NCBI RefSeq assembly: GCF_030817275.1
Contig: NZ_JAUSZD010000002.1
Coordinates: forward strand, 7,724,501 to 7,788,500
Source of the DNA: Paenibacillus sp. V4I7
GTDB lineage: Bacteria > Bacillota > Bacilli > Paenibacillales > NBRC-103111
Length of the DNA: 64,000 nt
Direction: 5' to 3'
In this document: one piece after another, positions 1-7,704 of the stretch
Layout: every line of letters begins with the position of its first letter
Numbering within the stretch: the first letter of the stretch is position 1
Position numbers and translations under genes: made by a program
Notes under the pieces: generated by a model
Told to the model about the DNA's origin: nothing
The model's database searches: none
The model's input: only the letters and a program-made list of their open reading frames with translations

Positions 1-154
1 TCCAAAGCAGTTCTTGCTGCTTATGCTCCGCTTCACCGATGCGTAAGCTGAGATCCTTGACTTTCCCTTTCCGTTCTTGCTGCCATCGGCGAATTTCCTT
101 CCATGTTTTCACCTTTGCGGTTGGATCCGCATTGCTATAACGTTTTTGTGCCAT
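1..154 (-). CDS. N-terminal part of a probable MBL-fold metal-dependent hydrolase (cut by window start)
   Basis: Reading leftward from an ATG at 152-154 gives about 51 residues that begin MAQKRYSNADPTAKVKTWKE and continue without a stop off the window edge. A good Shine-Dalgarno site (GAGGGGGAT) lies just upstream of this ATG. The N-terminus, rich in K, R and W with a phrase like RRWQQERKGKVKDLS, recalls the leader of bacterial NAPE-PLD-like MBL-fold hydrolases, which usually run to a little over 300 residues; the metal-binding HxHxDH motif would lie outside the window. The family call is from memory of similar N-termini only and is tentative; the presence of a gene here is more certain. Confidence 0.5.
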   Translation of the reverse strand, partial: MAQKRYSNADPTAKVKTWKEIRRWQQERKGKVKDLSLRIGEAEHKQQELLW

Positions 155-401
155 AAATTGCTATCCCCCTCACAAAACCACCATAAGTCCTTTAAAATAT
201 ATCTCCATATATATAAAGATGTAGATTCTTATCGGCTTTGTCAATGTTTAGCAGAATGATGGTTTCATTGTTAACATCGGTTGATGAGTGAATATATAGA
301 ACGCTTGAAGCATGGAGAAAATATCGGTCCTTACAGGCAGAACGTTTGATCGCTAAAGCATGATTAATCTCATGCTCTATGCCAAAAGTCATGCCTTGTA
401 A

Positions 402-1064
402 TTATATTTGATGCCGAACTGAGAATATGGCTGCTTGTGTTCGGTCGCGCAATCCTAGCTTAGCTATGACATTCGAAACGTGATTTTTCACTGTACCTTC
501 CGTGATAACAAGCAAGCCTGCAATTTCTTTATTATTTAATCCTTGGCCCAATAAAGCTAGTACCTCTTTCTCTCGTTCGGTCAGAAGCCTGAGCTGGGCA
601 GGCTCATTTATGTGTAAAGGATGGGCGGTATCCGGGTTCCAATCTGACATTTTTTTAAACTCGTTAAGAAGCGTTGCCGTTATATCGGGTTGAAGTACGG
701 TCCCGCCATTGTAAACCGTTTGAATCGCACTTACAATCGCCTCAGAGGGCATATCCTTCAATAAATAGCCATGGACACCTTTTTCCAAAACTTTTAAAAT
801 TAACTCCGCGTCATCGAAGGTGGTCAGAATCAGTACCTTCGTCTCTGGTAAAGCCCTGAGAATCAATTCCGTTCCTTCCACGCCATCCATGCCAGGCATC
901 CGGATATCCATCAACACAACATCCGGTCGCCATTCGAGCGCCTTGGTATAGGCGTCTCTACCATCCACTGCTGTTCCAACGACTTCCATGCCTGATTCTA
1001 ACCCGATGATGGTCGCAAGTCCCTCTCTCATGAGCCTCTGATCGTCTACTATGAGGATTTTCAC
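402..1064 (-). CDS. NarL/LuxR-type response regulator
   Basis: This 220-residue protein is a DNA-binding response regulator. Residues 1-120 form a receiver domain with the acidic pair DD at 7-8, the phospho-acceptor D53 in LMDIRMPGMDG, T81/T82 in LTTFDD and K103 in LLKDM. Residues 150-215 form a LuxR-type helix-turn-helix with LLTEREKEVLALLGQG and GTVKNHVSNVIAKLGLRDRTQ. Its start codon overlaps the end of the upstream histidine kinase gene by 4 bases, so the two are translationally coupled and form a cognate pair (LiaSR/DesKR style). The regulated genes cannot be told from the sequence. Confidence 0.95.
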   Translation of the reverse strand: MKILIVDDQRLMREGLATIIGLESGMEVVGTAVDGRDAYTKALEWRPDVVLMDIRMPGMDGVEGTELILRALPETKVLILTTFDDAELILKVLEKGVHGYLLKDMPSEAIVSAIQTVYNGGTVLQPDITATLLNEFKKMSDWNPDTAHPLHINEPAQLRLLTEREKEVLALLGQGLNNKEIAGLLVITEGTVKNHVSNVIAKLGLRDRTQAAIFSVRHQI

Positions 1065-2287
1065 TTATTTACACGCTCCATTTCCGTTAACGAATAAGGG
1101 AATTGCACTTCAACAGCAAAACCCTCTTGCGGGTCCATGCTAAAATGTACCTCTCCGTTCCACTCCTTGACTCTTTCTTGCAAATTGATTAAACCAAACC
1201 CCGGCTTCAGTTGGGCAGGAACCTCCCCGTCATTACGTATGCACAGAGAAAAATCGGTCTCCGAATAAGCTAACAAGATTTTCGCATTTTTCGCATGGCC
1301 GTGTTTATGAGCATTCGTCAGAGACTCCTGTACAATACGATAAGCAGTTAATTGGAGATCACCTGGCAGTGGGACGGGTATCCCATGTACTTCAAAAGTG
1401 GTTTGAACCTCAGCAAATTTAGTAAACTCCTCAGTTAGCTTCTCAAGGCTATCATTTAAGGAAGTGGACATAACAGGTTCATCCCGAATAGCCCTTACGG
1501 AAAGCCGTACCTCTTGCAAAGACGATCTAATTAGATCTTCACATGCCAGATAAGTTTGCTCACTGCGTAAAGGATCCAACCTGCTTAGCTTGCGAGCCGC
1601 TTGCATTTGAACCAATAATGCCGTCAGTTTATGACCTACCGTATCATGAATTTCTCGTGCAATTCGCACTCTTTCCCTAGTTGCTGCCCACTCCTCCGTT
1701 TTGAGAGCATAGTCCTGAAGTCGTTCATGAGATTGCATCAATTGTGCATACAACTGCATCGTATCCCGACGTGCGCGTTGATAAAAATTGATTAGAGCGC
1801 TCACAATACCTGCGAAAACAATAAATGAACAAGTAATAAAGTAGCCAATTTCATTGAATCGTTTATATAAATACCATTCAATGCTTCCCATCGTAATAAT
1901 ATATATGACCAGCAGCAGCAAGCATGTAATGATTAACATTCGGGTGTTCTTTAAAAACATTAAAATCGCTAAGGCTGTAATTCCTATAAATAGATGATTC
2001 GGGAAATCTCCGCCTATATATACATAACCATAAGAAGCGGATACCAAGAAATCTAAGATGAGGACGTGAAATAGCCAATTGTATTTTTTTTGCATCTTTA
2101 GATAAAATAAATGAACTAAAAGAAAAACCACCAATGAAAAGACAACAAAACTTAGGCCCCAAAAAATCGTAATTGAATTTTTATAATAAAAAACACCGGT
2201 TAAAGCTAAATCAAAAGCAAGCTTTATACCAAAAAACAACCTCCATGAAAGGGGGTTCTTTCTTATTTTATCCGTCTCTTGGAGCAT
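1061..2287 (-). CDS. Sensor histidine kinase, HisKA_3 (NarL partner) family
   Basis: This is a membrane sensor kinase of 408 residues from the chosen start. The N-terminal 170 residues contain about five or six hydrophobic segments and little extracytoplasmic sequence, so it probably senses within the membrane. A HisKA_3 dimerisation domain follows, with RIAREIHDTVGHKL (phospho-accepting His near residue 214). The C-terminal HATPase_c domain carries YRIVQESLTNAHKHG as N-box and a GFGLINLQERV glycine box. An ATG six codons further upstream (2303-2305) is possible, but GGGGAG lies about 8 bases ahead of the ATG at 2285-2287, so I prefer that start. It is co-transcribed with the response regulator that overlaps its 3' end. 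Confidence 0.93.
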   Translation of the reverse strand: MLQETDKIRKNPLSWRLFFGIKLAFDLALTGVFYYKNSITIFWGLSFVVFSLVVFLLVHLFYLKMQKKYNWLFHVLILDFLVSASYGYVYIGGDFPNHLFIGITALAILMFLKNTRMLIITCLLLLVIYIITMGSIEWYLYKRFNEIGYFITCSFIVFAGIVSALINFYQRARRDTMQLYAQLMQSHERLQDYALKTEEWAATRERVRIAREIHDTVGHKLTALLVQMQAARKLSRLDPLRSEQTYLACEDLIRSSLQEVRLSVRAIRDEPVMSTSLNDSLEKLTEEFTKFAEVQTTFEVHGIPVPLPGDLQLTAYRIVQESLTNAHKHGHAKNAKILLAYSETDFSLCIRNDGEVPAQLKPGFGLINLQERVKEWNGEVHFSMDPQEGFAVEVQFPYSLTEMERVNK

Positions 2288-2352
2288 TCTCTTTACTCCC
2301 CTCATCTTTTGGTTCCATTCGAAGCTTCGAGCGATTCTGTTGCTCTTCTAAT

Positions 2353-2590
2353 TAAGTTTGATGCCTACGATAGTCACCTGGCGTTACGCCAGCGTGCTTC
2401 TTGAACGTTCTATTGAAATGACTAATATGATTATAGCCGTTCGAACTTCGATTTTAAAAGGAAACTGCTCGTCGAGTAACCCTTTGTAGACATAAATCGG
2501 ATAATCAGACAAATATGACCTCTACTAAATTCGTACGTAACTCATTAGCTAAAGATAATGGTACACAGATTCGGGGAATTGTGCAAAAGA
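2353..2590 (-). pseudogene. Decayed AraC-family regulator gene (C-terminal fragment readable)
   Basis: On the minus strand, 2353-2445 encodes the last helix-turn-helix of an AraC protein: NGYNHISHFNRTFKKHAGVT followed by PGDYRRHQT and a stop. The frame is closed by an in-frame TAA immediately upstream, and no start codon or Shine-Dalgarno site precedes it. Farther upstream, protein-like phrases appear in other frames, for example SDYPIYVYKGLLDEQFPFKI near 2450-2510 and VPLSLANELRTNLVEVIFV with a stop near 2515-2570, which suggests several frameshifts or deletions in an older gene. The right-hand boundary is approximate. The AraC fragment itself is convincing; whether the other phrases belong to the same gene is inference. 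Confidence 0.7.
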
Positions 2591-2600
2591 AACGTGGAAA

Positions 2601-2615
2601 AGGGAAAGTTTCCCT
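2601..2615. promoter_or_regulatory. 15-bp perfect palindrome upstream of the isomerase gene
   Basis: AGGGAAAGTTTCCCT is a perfect dyad with a single central base. It lies about 45-60 bases before the start of the downstream TIM-barrel gene. It could be an operator for a dimeric repressor; no regulator next to it can be named, because the adjacent AraC gene is broken. Confidence 0.35.
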
Positions 2616-2675
2616 GTAATAATAGAAGAAAATTAAGTTACCCACTAGATCTGGGAGGAAATGGGGAAAAGCAGT

Positions 2676-3521
2676 ATGAAGCAACTGGCATTTAGCACGC
2701 TCCCCTGCGATGGCTGGTCTTGTGCTGAAATGATTATGTTTGCCAAGGAATGCGGTTTTAGCGGAGTGGAGCTAAGGGAAGGATCCAACTGGGGCATATC
2801 CGCCGAGATGGCGCAGGATGAGCGGAAAGAGGCGCTTCGGAAATTCGAGGAAGCGGGCATTCGAATCACCAATATTGGTTCAGGTGTATGTTTCACAGGC
2901 AAAAGAGGGGATGCCGAGCAATTCGATAATTTTAAAAAGGTCGTTTCGCTCGCTCGTGATTTGAAGGCCGGTGGAGTACGGATTTTCCTTGGCTACTTCA
3001 ATAAACGCAGAGACAATCCGGTTCCTGCTATTCCTTATCCCGAAATGATAACCCAGATTAAGGAGGCTTGCGATTATGCGGCCACTTACGGTGTGCAGGT
3101 ATGGATTGAGACGCATAATGAATTTGCCACCGGCCGCTCGCTTCGCAAGCTGCTGGATGATGTGGACAGACCGAACTGCGCGGTTATCTATGATATTATC
3201 CATCCGTTGGAAGAAGGAGAGCCGCCGGAAGAGACAATTGCGTTACTCGGCTCGCAATGCGTTCATGTACATGTAAAAGACGGCGTCCCTTTTGAAGATC
3301 TGCTGGAGTCGAACTGGATGTACACCAAGGTCGGCGAAGGGCAGGTGCCGATTGTTTCAATTGTAGACGAGCTTGAACAATCGGGCTACACCGGCTATTA
3401 CTCTCTGGAGTGGGAAACCAAATGGCGCAGGGAACTGCAAATTCCCGGTATGGAGCCAGCAACAATTTTTCCTGCTTATGTTAAATTTATGCGTGAATTA
3501 TTTCAAAGCCTAATGAAATGA
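2676..3521 (+). CDS. Sugar phosphate isomerase/epimerase family TIM-barrel protein
   Basis: The protein of about 281 residues (286 if the ATG at 2661 is used) belongs to the AP endonuclease 2-like TIM-barrel family (xylose isomerase-like). Typical features are FSGVELREGSNWGIS near the N-terminus, WIETHNEFATGRSLRKLLD in the middle, CAVIYDIIHPLEEGE, VHVHVKDG and GYYSLEWETKW near the C-terminus; the E, D, H and E residues in these segments are the usual divalent metal ligands. GGGAGG lies only 2 bases before the ATG at 2661 and about 19 before the ATG at 2676, so the start is uncertain. Members isomerise or epimerise sugars and inositol derivatives; the substrate is unknown. It is followed by an esterase gene after a 114-base gap. 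Confidence 0.85.
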   Translation: MKQLAFSTLPCDGWSCAEMIMFAKECGFSGVELREGSNWGISAEMAQDERKEALRKFEEAGIRITNIGSGVCFTGKRGDAEQFDNFKKVVSLARDLKAGGVRIFLGYFNKRRDNPVPAIPYPEMITQIKEACDYAATYGVQVWIETHNEFATGRSLRKLLDDVDRPNCAVIYDIIHPLEEGEPPEETIALLGSQCVHVHVKDGVPFEDLLESNWMYTKVGEGQVPIVSIVDELEQSGYTGYYSLEWETKWRRELQIPGMEPATIFPAYVKFMRELFQSLMK

Positions 3522-3635
3522 GGATTTTGCTCGGCAGAGTTACGTTGGATCAGTACCGCAGGTTGAACCCGTGGTAGAGGTGTCTCGCAGAAAATTGTAT
3601 AATTAAATAGTCAAATCTAAACGAGGAGTGTAGAG

Positions 3636-4583
3636 ATGAACGCCATAGAAACGCGGATTCATACGTTGAAACAGTATGTGCCGGAATTAACGGCACCAAC
3701 TGATCTTGCCGATTTTTGGGATCGTGTCTCCCGGGAAGCAGCAGAATCCGTGAGATATACGAGTGAGCCAGTCGTCTCCCCATTCTTACAGGCCAAAGTT
3801 TACAAAGTCGTATTGGAGGGTGCAGCTAATACGCAGGTCCACGCTTGGTATTTGCTACCTTCCGTCCAGCTGCGTCATCCACTTCCCTGTATCGTAACCT
3901 TTCACGGTTATTCCGGTTCCAAAGGTCAACCGGAGGATCACGCTGCTTGGCTGCTTATGGGGTATGCCGTGCTCGCTATCGATGTTCGGGGGCAAGGAGG
4001 GGAGACAGGCAACGGGCTGCCGCAAAAATACGGCATGACCAAAGGGTGGATTACACAAGGGATTCTCGATCCTGAGGGCTCCTATTATCGGGCATTAGCT
4101 ATCGATGGCATGCGTGCTGTACGGTGTGCGATGGCAATGCTGGAGATAGACCCCGAGAGGGTGTTTGTTTTTGGCGGCAGCCAAGGTGGCGGTTTGGCAC
4201 TTCTTGTATCCGCCTTGGAGCCTAACCTAAGGGCTGTAATCGCACATGTACCTAACATGTGCCACATGGATCTGGGGATACTTCAATCGGTCAGTTCACT
4301 CACCGAAGCTGCGGAATTCGTAACTCGCTTCCCGAACCGCCTTGACGAGGTGCTGCGGACGCTTAGCTATTTCGACATCATGAATATGGCGCATCGAATC
4401 ACGCTGCCCGTGCATGTGACGGTCGGACTGAAAGACACGACCTGCTTACCCGAGGCGATCTTTGCCGCATATAATCGGATCGTGTCTGTGGACAAATCGA
4501 TCGAGGTTCACCCGTTCATGGGGCATGCGATGCCCCCGGGATTTCACGCAGCGGGACATGCCTTTTTCTCGCAGTGGCTTTAG
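3636..4583 (+). CDS. Acetyl xylan esterase / cephalosporin-C deacetylase (CE7 family)
   Basis: This 315-residue cytoplasmic esterase matches the length and layout of carbohydrate esterase family 7, which removes acetyl groups from xylo-oligosaccharides and related esters. The conserved RGQGG motif is at about 118-122, the nucleophile S182 lies in FGGSQGG, D267 in VGLKDTTC and H297 in PFMGHAMP. Tyr92 in FHGYSG fits the oxyanion-hole position. No signal peptide is present, as is usual for the family, so it should act on imported acetylated oligosaccharides. The start ATG follows GAGGAGTG at a suitable distance. It lies downstream of the TIM-barrel isomerase and may share a carbohydrate role with it. 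Confidence 0.92.
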   Translation: MNAIETRIHTLKQYVPELTAPTDLADFWDRVSREAAESVRYTSEPVVSPFLQAKVYKVVLEGAANTQVHAWYLLPSVQLRHPLPCIVTFHGYSGSKGQPEDHAAWLLMGYAVLAIDVRGQGGETGNGLPQKYGMTKGWITQGILDPEGSYYRALAIDGMRAVRCAMAMLEIDPERVFVFGGSQGGGLALLVSALEPNLRAVIAHVPNMCHMDLGILQSVSSLTEAAEFVTRFPNRLDEVLRTLSYFDIMNMAHRITLPVHVTVGLKDTTCLPEAIFAAYNRIVSVDKSIEVHPFMGHAMPPGFHAAGHAFFSQWL

Positions 4584-4730
4584 GGTATGGTTTCCCGGTT
4601 TATAATGTGTTCTTTTTTCATAGATAACACTTTCCTACTACGACTATTCTTTGCCTATCATAGGTATAAGGTAGTTGTTTTTGTCGTTGGAGGCTGTGAT
4701 TTTTGTTATAGCTTATCTATTAGAAGTTAA

Positions 4731-4759
4731 TTGACACGCGAATGTCGCCATGCTAAACT
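4731..4759 (+). promoter_or_regulatory. Sigma-A-type promoter of the MFS exporter gene
   Basis: TTGACA at 4731-4736 and TAAACT at 4754-4759 are separated by 17 bases, and a TG one base upstream of the -10 box gives an extended -10. Transcription would start near 4766, leaving a leader of roughly 80 bases before the ATG at 4847. The leader shows no obvious riboswitch or leader peptide. Confidence 0.65.
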
Positions 4760-4846
4760 GTAACGAAATTGATTATAGATAATTCACTTCGGCCTATAGT
4801 TAAGTAACCTTCAGATAGATCATCTTGAGTGGGGAGGATTATTCGT

Positions 4847-6241
4847 ATGTCAACCGATTTACCGCAAGCAGAGAAACCATTAGAACCAGAGGTGCCCGGT
4901 ATTATGCGAGAACGGACGGTCTCCTGGTTACTTTGCACGACCATTATTCTTGTCGTAATGAACACGATGATGTTCAATTTGGCATTGCCCAAAATTGCTG
5001 TGCAATTCGCTCTCAGCCCCTCGACCGCGTCATGGATCGTGACGGGCTACTCCATCGTATTTGCCATCTCATCGATTACTTTCAGCCGATTGTCCGATTT
5101 CGTGCCAATTCGAAGACTCTTCACGGTTGCGCTGCTCTCATTGGGCGGGGCATCCGTGATTGGCATGTTCAGCGACGGATTTGGGCTGCTGCTTATCACG
5201 AGGCTTATTCAGGCTGCAGGCGCTGGTGCCATTCCTTCGCTCGCGATCGTGCTAGTCACACGTTACATTCCGGTTTCCCGCAGGGGCATGGCCATGTCAT
5301 TCATTTTGTCAGCCGCCTCACTTGGCCTAGGGCTTGGTCCTGTCGTCGGCGGATCAATCGTTCAATATCTGGGATGGCATTTCCTATTTGTGATCACCGG
5401 CCTAACACTGCTGCTGATCCCGGTTTTCCTGCTAATACTTCCCCGGGAAAAGGCGGCGCGCGGTTCGTTCGATTTCATTGGCGCCGTCCTGATCGGGATG
5501 GGGACGACGGGTTTGCTGCTCTTCCTCACATCCAAAAGCACGGCTGCACTCGTTGTGGGCATGATTGCCCTAGCATTGTTCGCGGTGCGCATCCGCAAAG
5601 CGACGAATCCATTCGTCCTGCCCGCTCTATTCGGCGACAGACTATATTTAGCCCTTGGTGCTATCGGCATTAGCGCCTACATGATCAGCTTCTCCTTCTT
5701 GTTCCTCGCCCCGCAAATGCTGGCCAAAGTCTTCGGTTTAACTCCGGCCGCATCGGGTCTTGTGCTCTTTCCAGGTGCGCTCCTTGCCATGCTGGTATCC
5801 AACCGGGTTGGCCGCCTCATCGACCGATACGGTAACGGTGCGCTCCTCCGCTATACGCCTTGGCTGCTGCTGGTTTCGACCGTTTTGCTCGCACTGACTG
5901 CCGTCCATTCCTTTTATGGGCTTGCCGCTGTCTATATACTGACAAGCATCAGCATCACTTCTATCTCCAGTGCGGTGTCAAACGAGCTATCACGGCAGTT
6001 GACGAAGGAGCGGCTCGGCTCTGGTATGGGCTTATTCCAGCTGCTGCAATTTTTCAGCGGGGCTTTCGCCGTAGCCATCTCGGGGAGTGCACTTGTCTGG
6101 CAGAAGTCACTGCCAACTGAGCGCGCGTTCGACAATCTTATCTGGGGCATGGTAGGAATCGCCATACTGACCATCGTCTTCGCCTTTATTTATCGCGGCT
6201 ACGCCAGAAAGCGAACGAATGCCGCCCCTGCTCGAGCTTAA
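4847..6241 (+). CDS. MFS drug exporter, Tet(K)/Tet(L)-like 14-helix (DHA2) type
   Basis: This 464-residue integral membrane protein has about 14 predicted hydrophobic helices, the arrangement of DHA2 proton antiporters. Segments such as RLIQAAGAGAIPSLAIVLVT, RYIPVSRRGMAMSF and GLGLGPVVGGSIVQYLGWHF follow the pattern of Tet(L)/Tet(K)-type tetracycline exporters. An in-frame GTG at 4829 lies ahead of the GGGGAGG site, so the ATG at 4847, 9 bases after that site, is the likely start. Export of tetracycline or other cations is inference from family resemblance; many chromosomal members have other substrates. Its stop codon sits within the strong terminator that follows, which it shares with the convergent MFS gene. 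Confidence 0.85.
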   Translation: MSTDLPQAEKPLEPEVPGIMRERTVSWLLCTTIILVVMNTMMFNLALPKIAVQFALSPSTASWIVTGYSIVFAISSITFSRLSDFVPIRRLFTVALLSLGGASVIGMFSDGFGLLLITRLIQAAGAGAIPSLAIVLVTRYIPVSRRGMAMSFILSAASLGLGLGPVVGGSIVQYLGWHFLFVITGLTLLLIPVFLLILPREKAARGSFDFIGAVLIGMGTTGLLLFLTSKSTAALVVGMIALALFAVRIRKATNPFVLPALFGDRLYLALGAIGISAYMISFSFLFLAPQMLAKVFGLTPAASGLVLFPGALLAMLVSNRVGRLIDRYGNGALLRYTPWLLLVSTVLLALTAVHSFYGLAAVYILTSISITSISSAVSNELSRQLTKERLGSGMGLFQLLQFFSGAFAVAISGSALVWQKSLPTERAFDNLIWGMVGIAILTIVFAFIYRGYARKRTNAAPARA

Positions 6242-6285
6242 TAAATACAAAGAGGATCCCATGCGGATCCTCTTTGTATTTATTA
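6239..6285. terminator. Bidirectional terminator between convergent MFS genes
   Basis: A perfect inverted repeat with 21-base arms and the 5-base loop CATGC. The arms are A/T-rich at the outer ends, giving a U-tract in both directions. It overlaps the stop codon of the left gene. Confidence 0.9.
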
Positions 6286-6288
6286 CAC

Positions 6289-7521
6289 CTAAGCTAAAGA
6301 TTCCTTCTGTGGCAGCTTCTCGTCCTTCTTAGGCTTGATCGCGAATAAGGCGATTACGCTGGCCAAGGCACATATACCTGAAATGGTATAGAACATCGTG
6401 GCCGGCGATATTTTCAAAAGGATGGAAGCAAGAGGAGGTCCAATGGCAACCCCGATGAAGCGGGTAGAACTATAAATCGAGGTGATTATACCGCGCTGCT
6501 CCTTCTTGATCCCTCTTGTAATCATGACATCCAGACATGGCAACGCTGCGCCAATTCCAATCCCAGCCAAGCCAATCAAAGTAATGAGCCAATAAATCGA
6601 CGCCACCATACCGCAAAGAAAAATACTTCCGGATAGTAAAATCAACCCCACGAAAATAATCCATTTCATGAGCCTCTCGTCCTTGCCAATTCCTTTACCC
6701 GTACCAAAAGAAGAGATACATAAGGCTGCAAGAGGAATCGCAAGAATACATCCTTTTATGACACCAAAAACGTTGAATTTTTCTTCTAATAAGTCTGATA
6801 AATAATATAAAGTTCCGAATATGACAAGCATACAGATACATCCGATAGCGAATATCGCATACAGCCAGCGGCCATTGTTTTTGAAAATGTTTCTGATATT
6901 GGAAAGGTAGCTTGCAAAAGACACCTTATCCGCTTGTTCCGATTTCTTTTGTGGGGATTTCACCAAAAAGAGCACGAGCAGCATCGAAATCAGACACAGT
7001 ATGGGAATGAACATAAAGGGCAGGAACCAGATGACCATCGCAAGAGCGGATCCTAGAATGGGGCTGACCACTTTCCCGAATGTATTCGCTGTCTCTACAA
7101 TGCCAAGACCGCTGCTGACATCACTTTCTTCTTTGAAGATATCACCAACTAATGGAATGACGATGGGAAAAGCTCCCGCCGCACCTATGCCTTGAATGAA
7201 GCGGCCAACTAAGATGATTGCATACGATTGATCCAACCACCACGCTGCTAATCCCGCAATCAAACCACCAATACCTGTGATAATTAAGCTGGGTATAATG
7301 ACGATTTTTCGACCAAAGCGGTCGGATAAATAGCCGGCAACCGGTATTAAGATAATGGCCACAGCCGAGTAAACCGTAATGAGTAAACTTACTTGTAGAG
7401 AAGTGATGCCTAGTTTACTCCGAATGGCCGGTAACACAGGAATTAACATGGAATTTCCCAGAGTCATGATAAGTGGTATGGATGCTATAGAGAAAAGCTG
7501 CTTTTTATTCTCGATACTCAT
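6289..7521 (-). CDS. MFS transporter, 12-helix DHA1 multidrug efflux type
   Basis: A 410-residue protein with about 12 hydrophobic helices. The motif-A region GYLSDRFGRKIVIIPSLIIT between helices 2 and 3 and the motif-C-like stretch GLGIVETANTFGKVVSPILG in helix 5 are typical of DHA1 drug:proton antiporters such as Bmr/Blt. Its ATG is preceded by AAGGTG. It is transcribed toward the Tet-like exporter gene, with only the shared terminator between them. Substrate unknown; membrane efflux is the likely role. Confidence 0.85.
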   Translation of the reverse strand: MSIENKKQLFSIASIPLIMTLGNSMLIPVLPAIRSKLGITSLQVSLLITVYSAVAIILIPVAGYLSDRFGRKIVIIPSLIITGIGGLIAGLAAWWLDQSYAIILVGRFIQGIGAAGAFPIVIPLVGDIFKEESDVSSGLGIVETANTFGKVVSPILGSALAMVIWFLPFMFIPILCLISMLLVLFLVKSPQKKSEQADKVSFASYLSNIRNIFKNNGRWLYAIFAIGCICMLVIFGTLYYLSDLLEEKFNVFGVIKGCILAIPLAALCISSFGTGKGIGKDERLMKWIIFVGLILLSGSIFLCGMVASIYWLITLIGLAGIGIGAALPCLDVMITRGIKKEQRGIITSIYSSTRFIGVAIGPPLASILLKISPATMFYTISGICALASVIALFAIKPKKDEKLPQKESLA

Positions 7522-7704
7522 AGCTTAGTGCACCTTACACCTCTCAATCCATCATTTCATGTACATTAAATTAACCCAACACACGGAGCCCTATCCGCAC
7601 TAAGCTTCGAATTCAGAAATTGGATATCTAGAGCAAATTGGAGTATAGGTTAACCCTTATGTGGAAAAATTAAAGCGTATATGTAAAAATGGGGGGGCTT
7701 TCAG

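Noticed and set aside
192..392. A 66-codon open frame on the minus strand
   Set aside because: Weak ribosome site, unbalanced composition and no domain; the A/T-rich intergenic stretch explains it.
4825..5673. A long plus-strand open frame of 282 codons within the Tet-like exporter
   Set aside because: It is rich in R, H and C and is the shadow frame of a clear membrane transporter.
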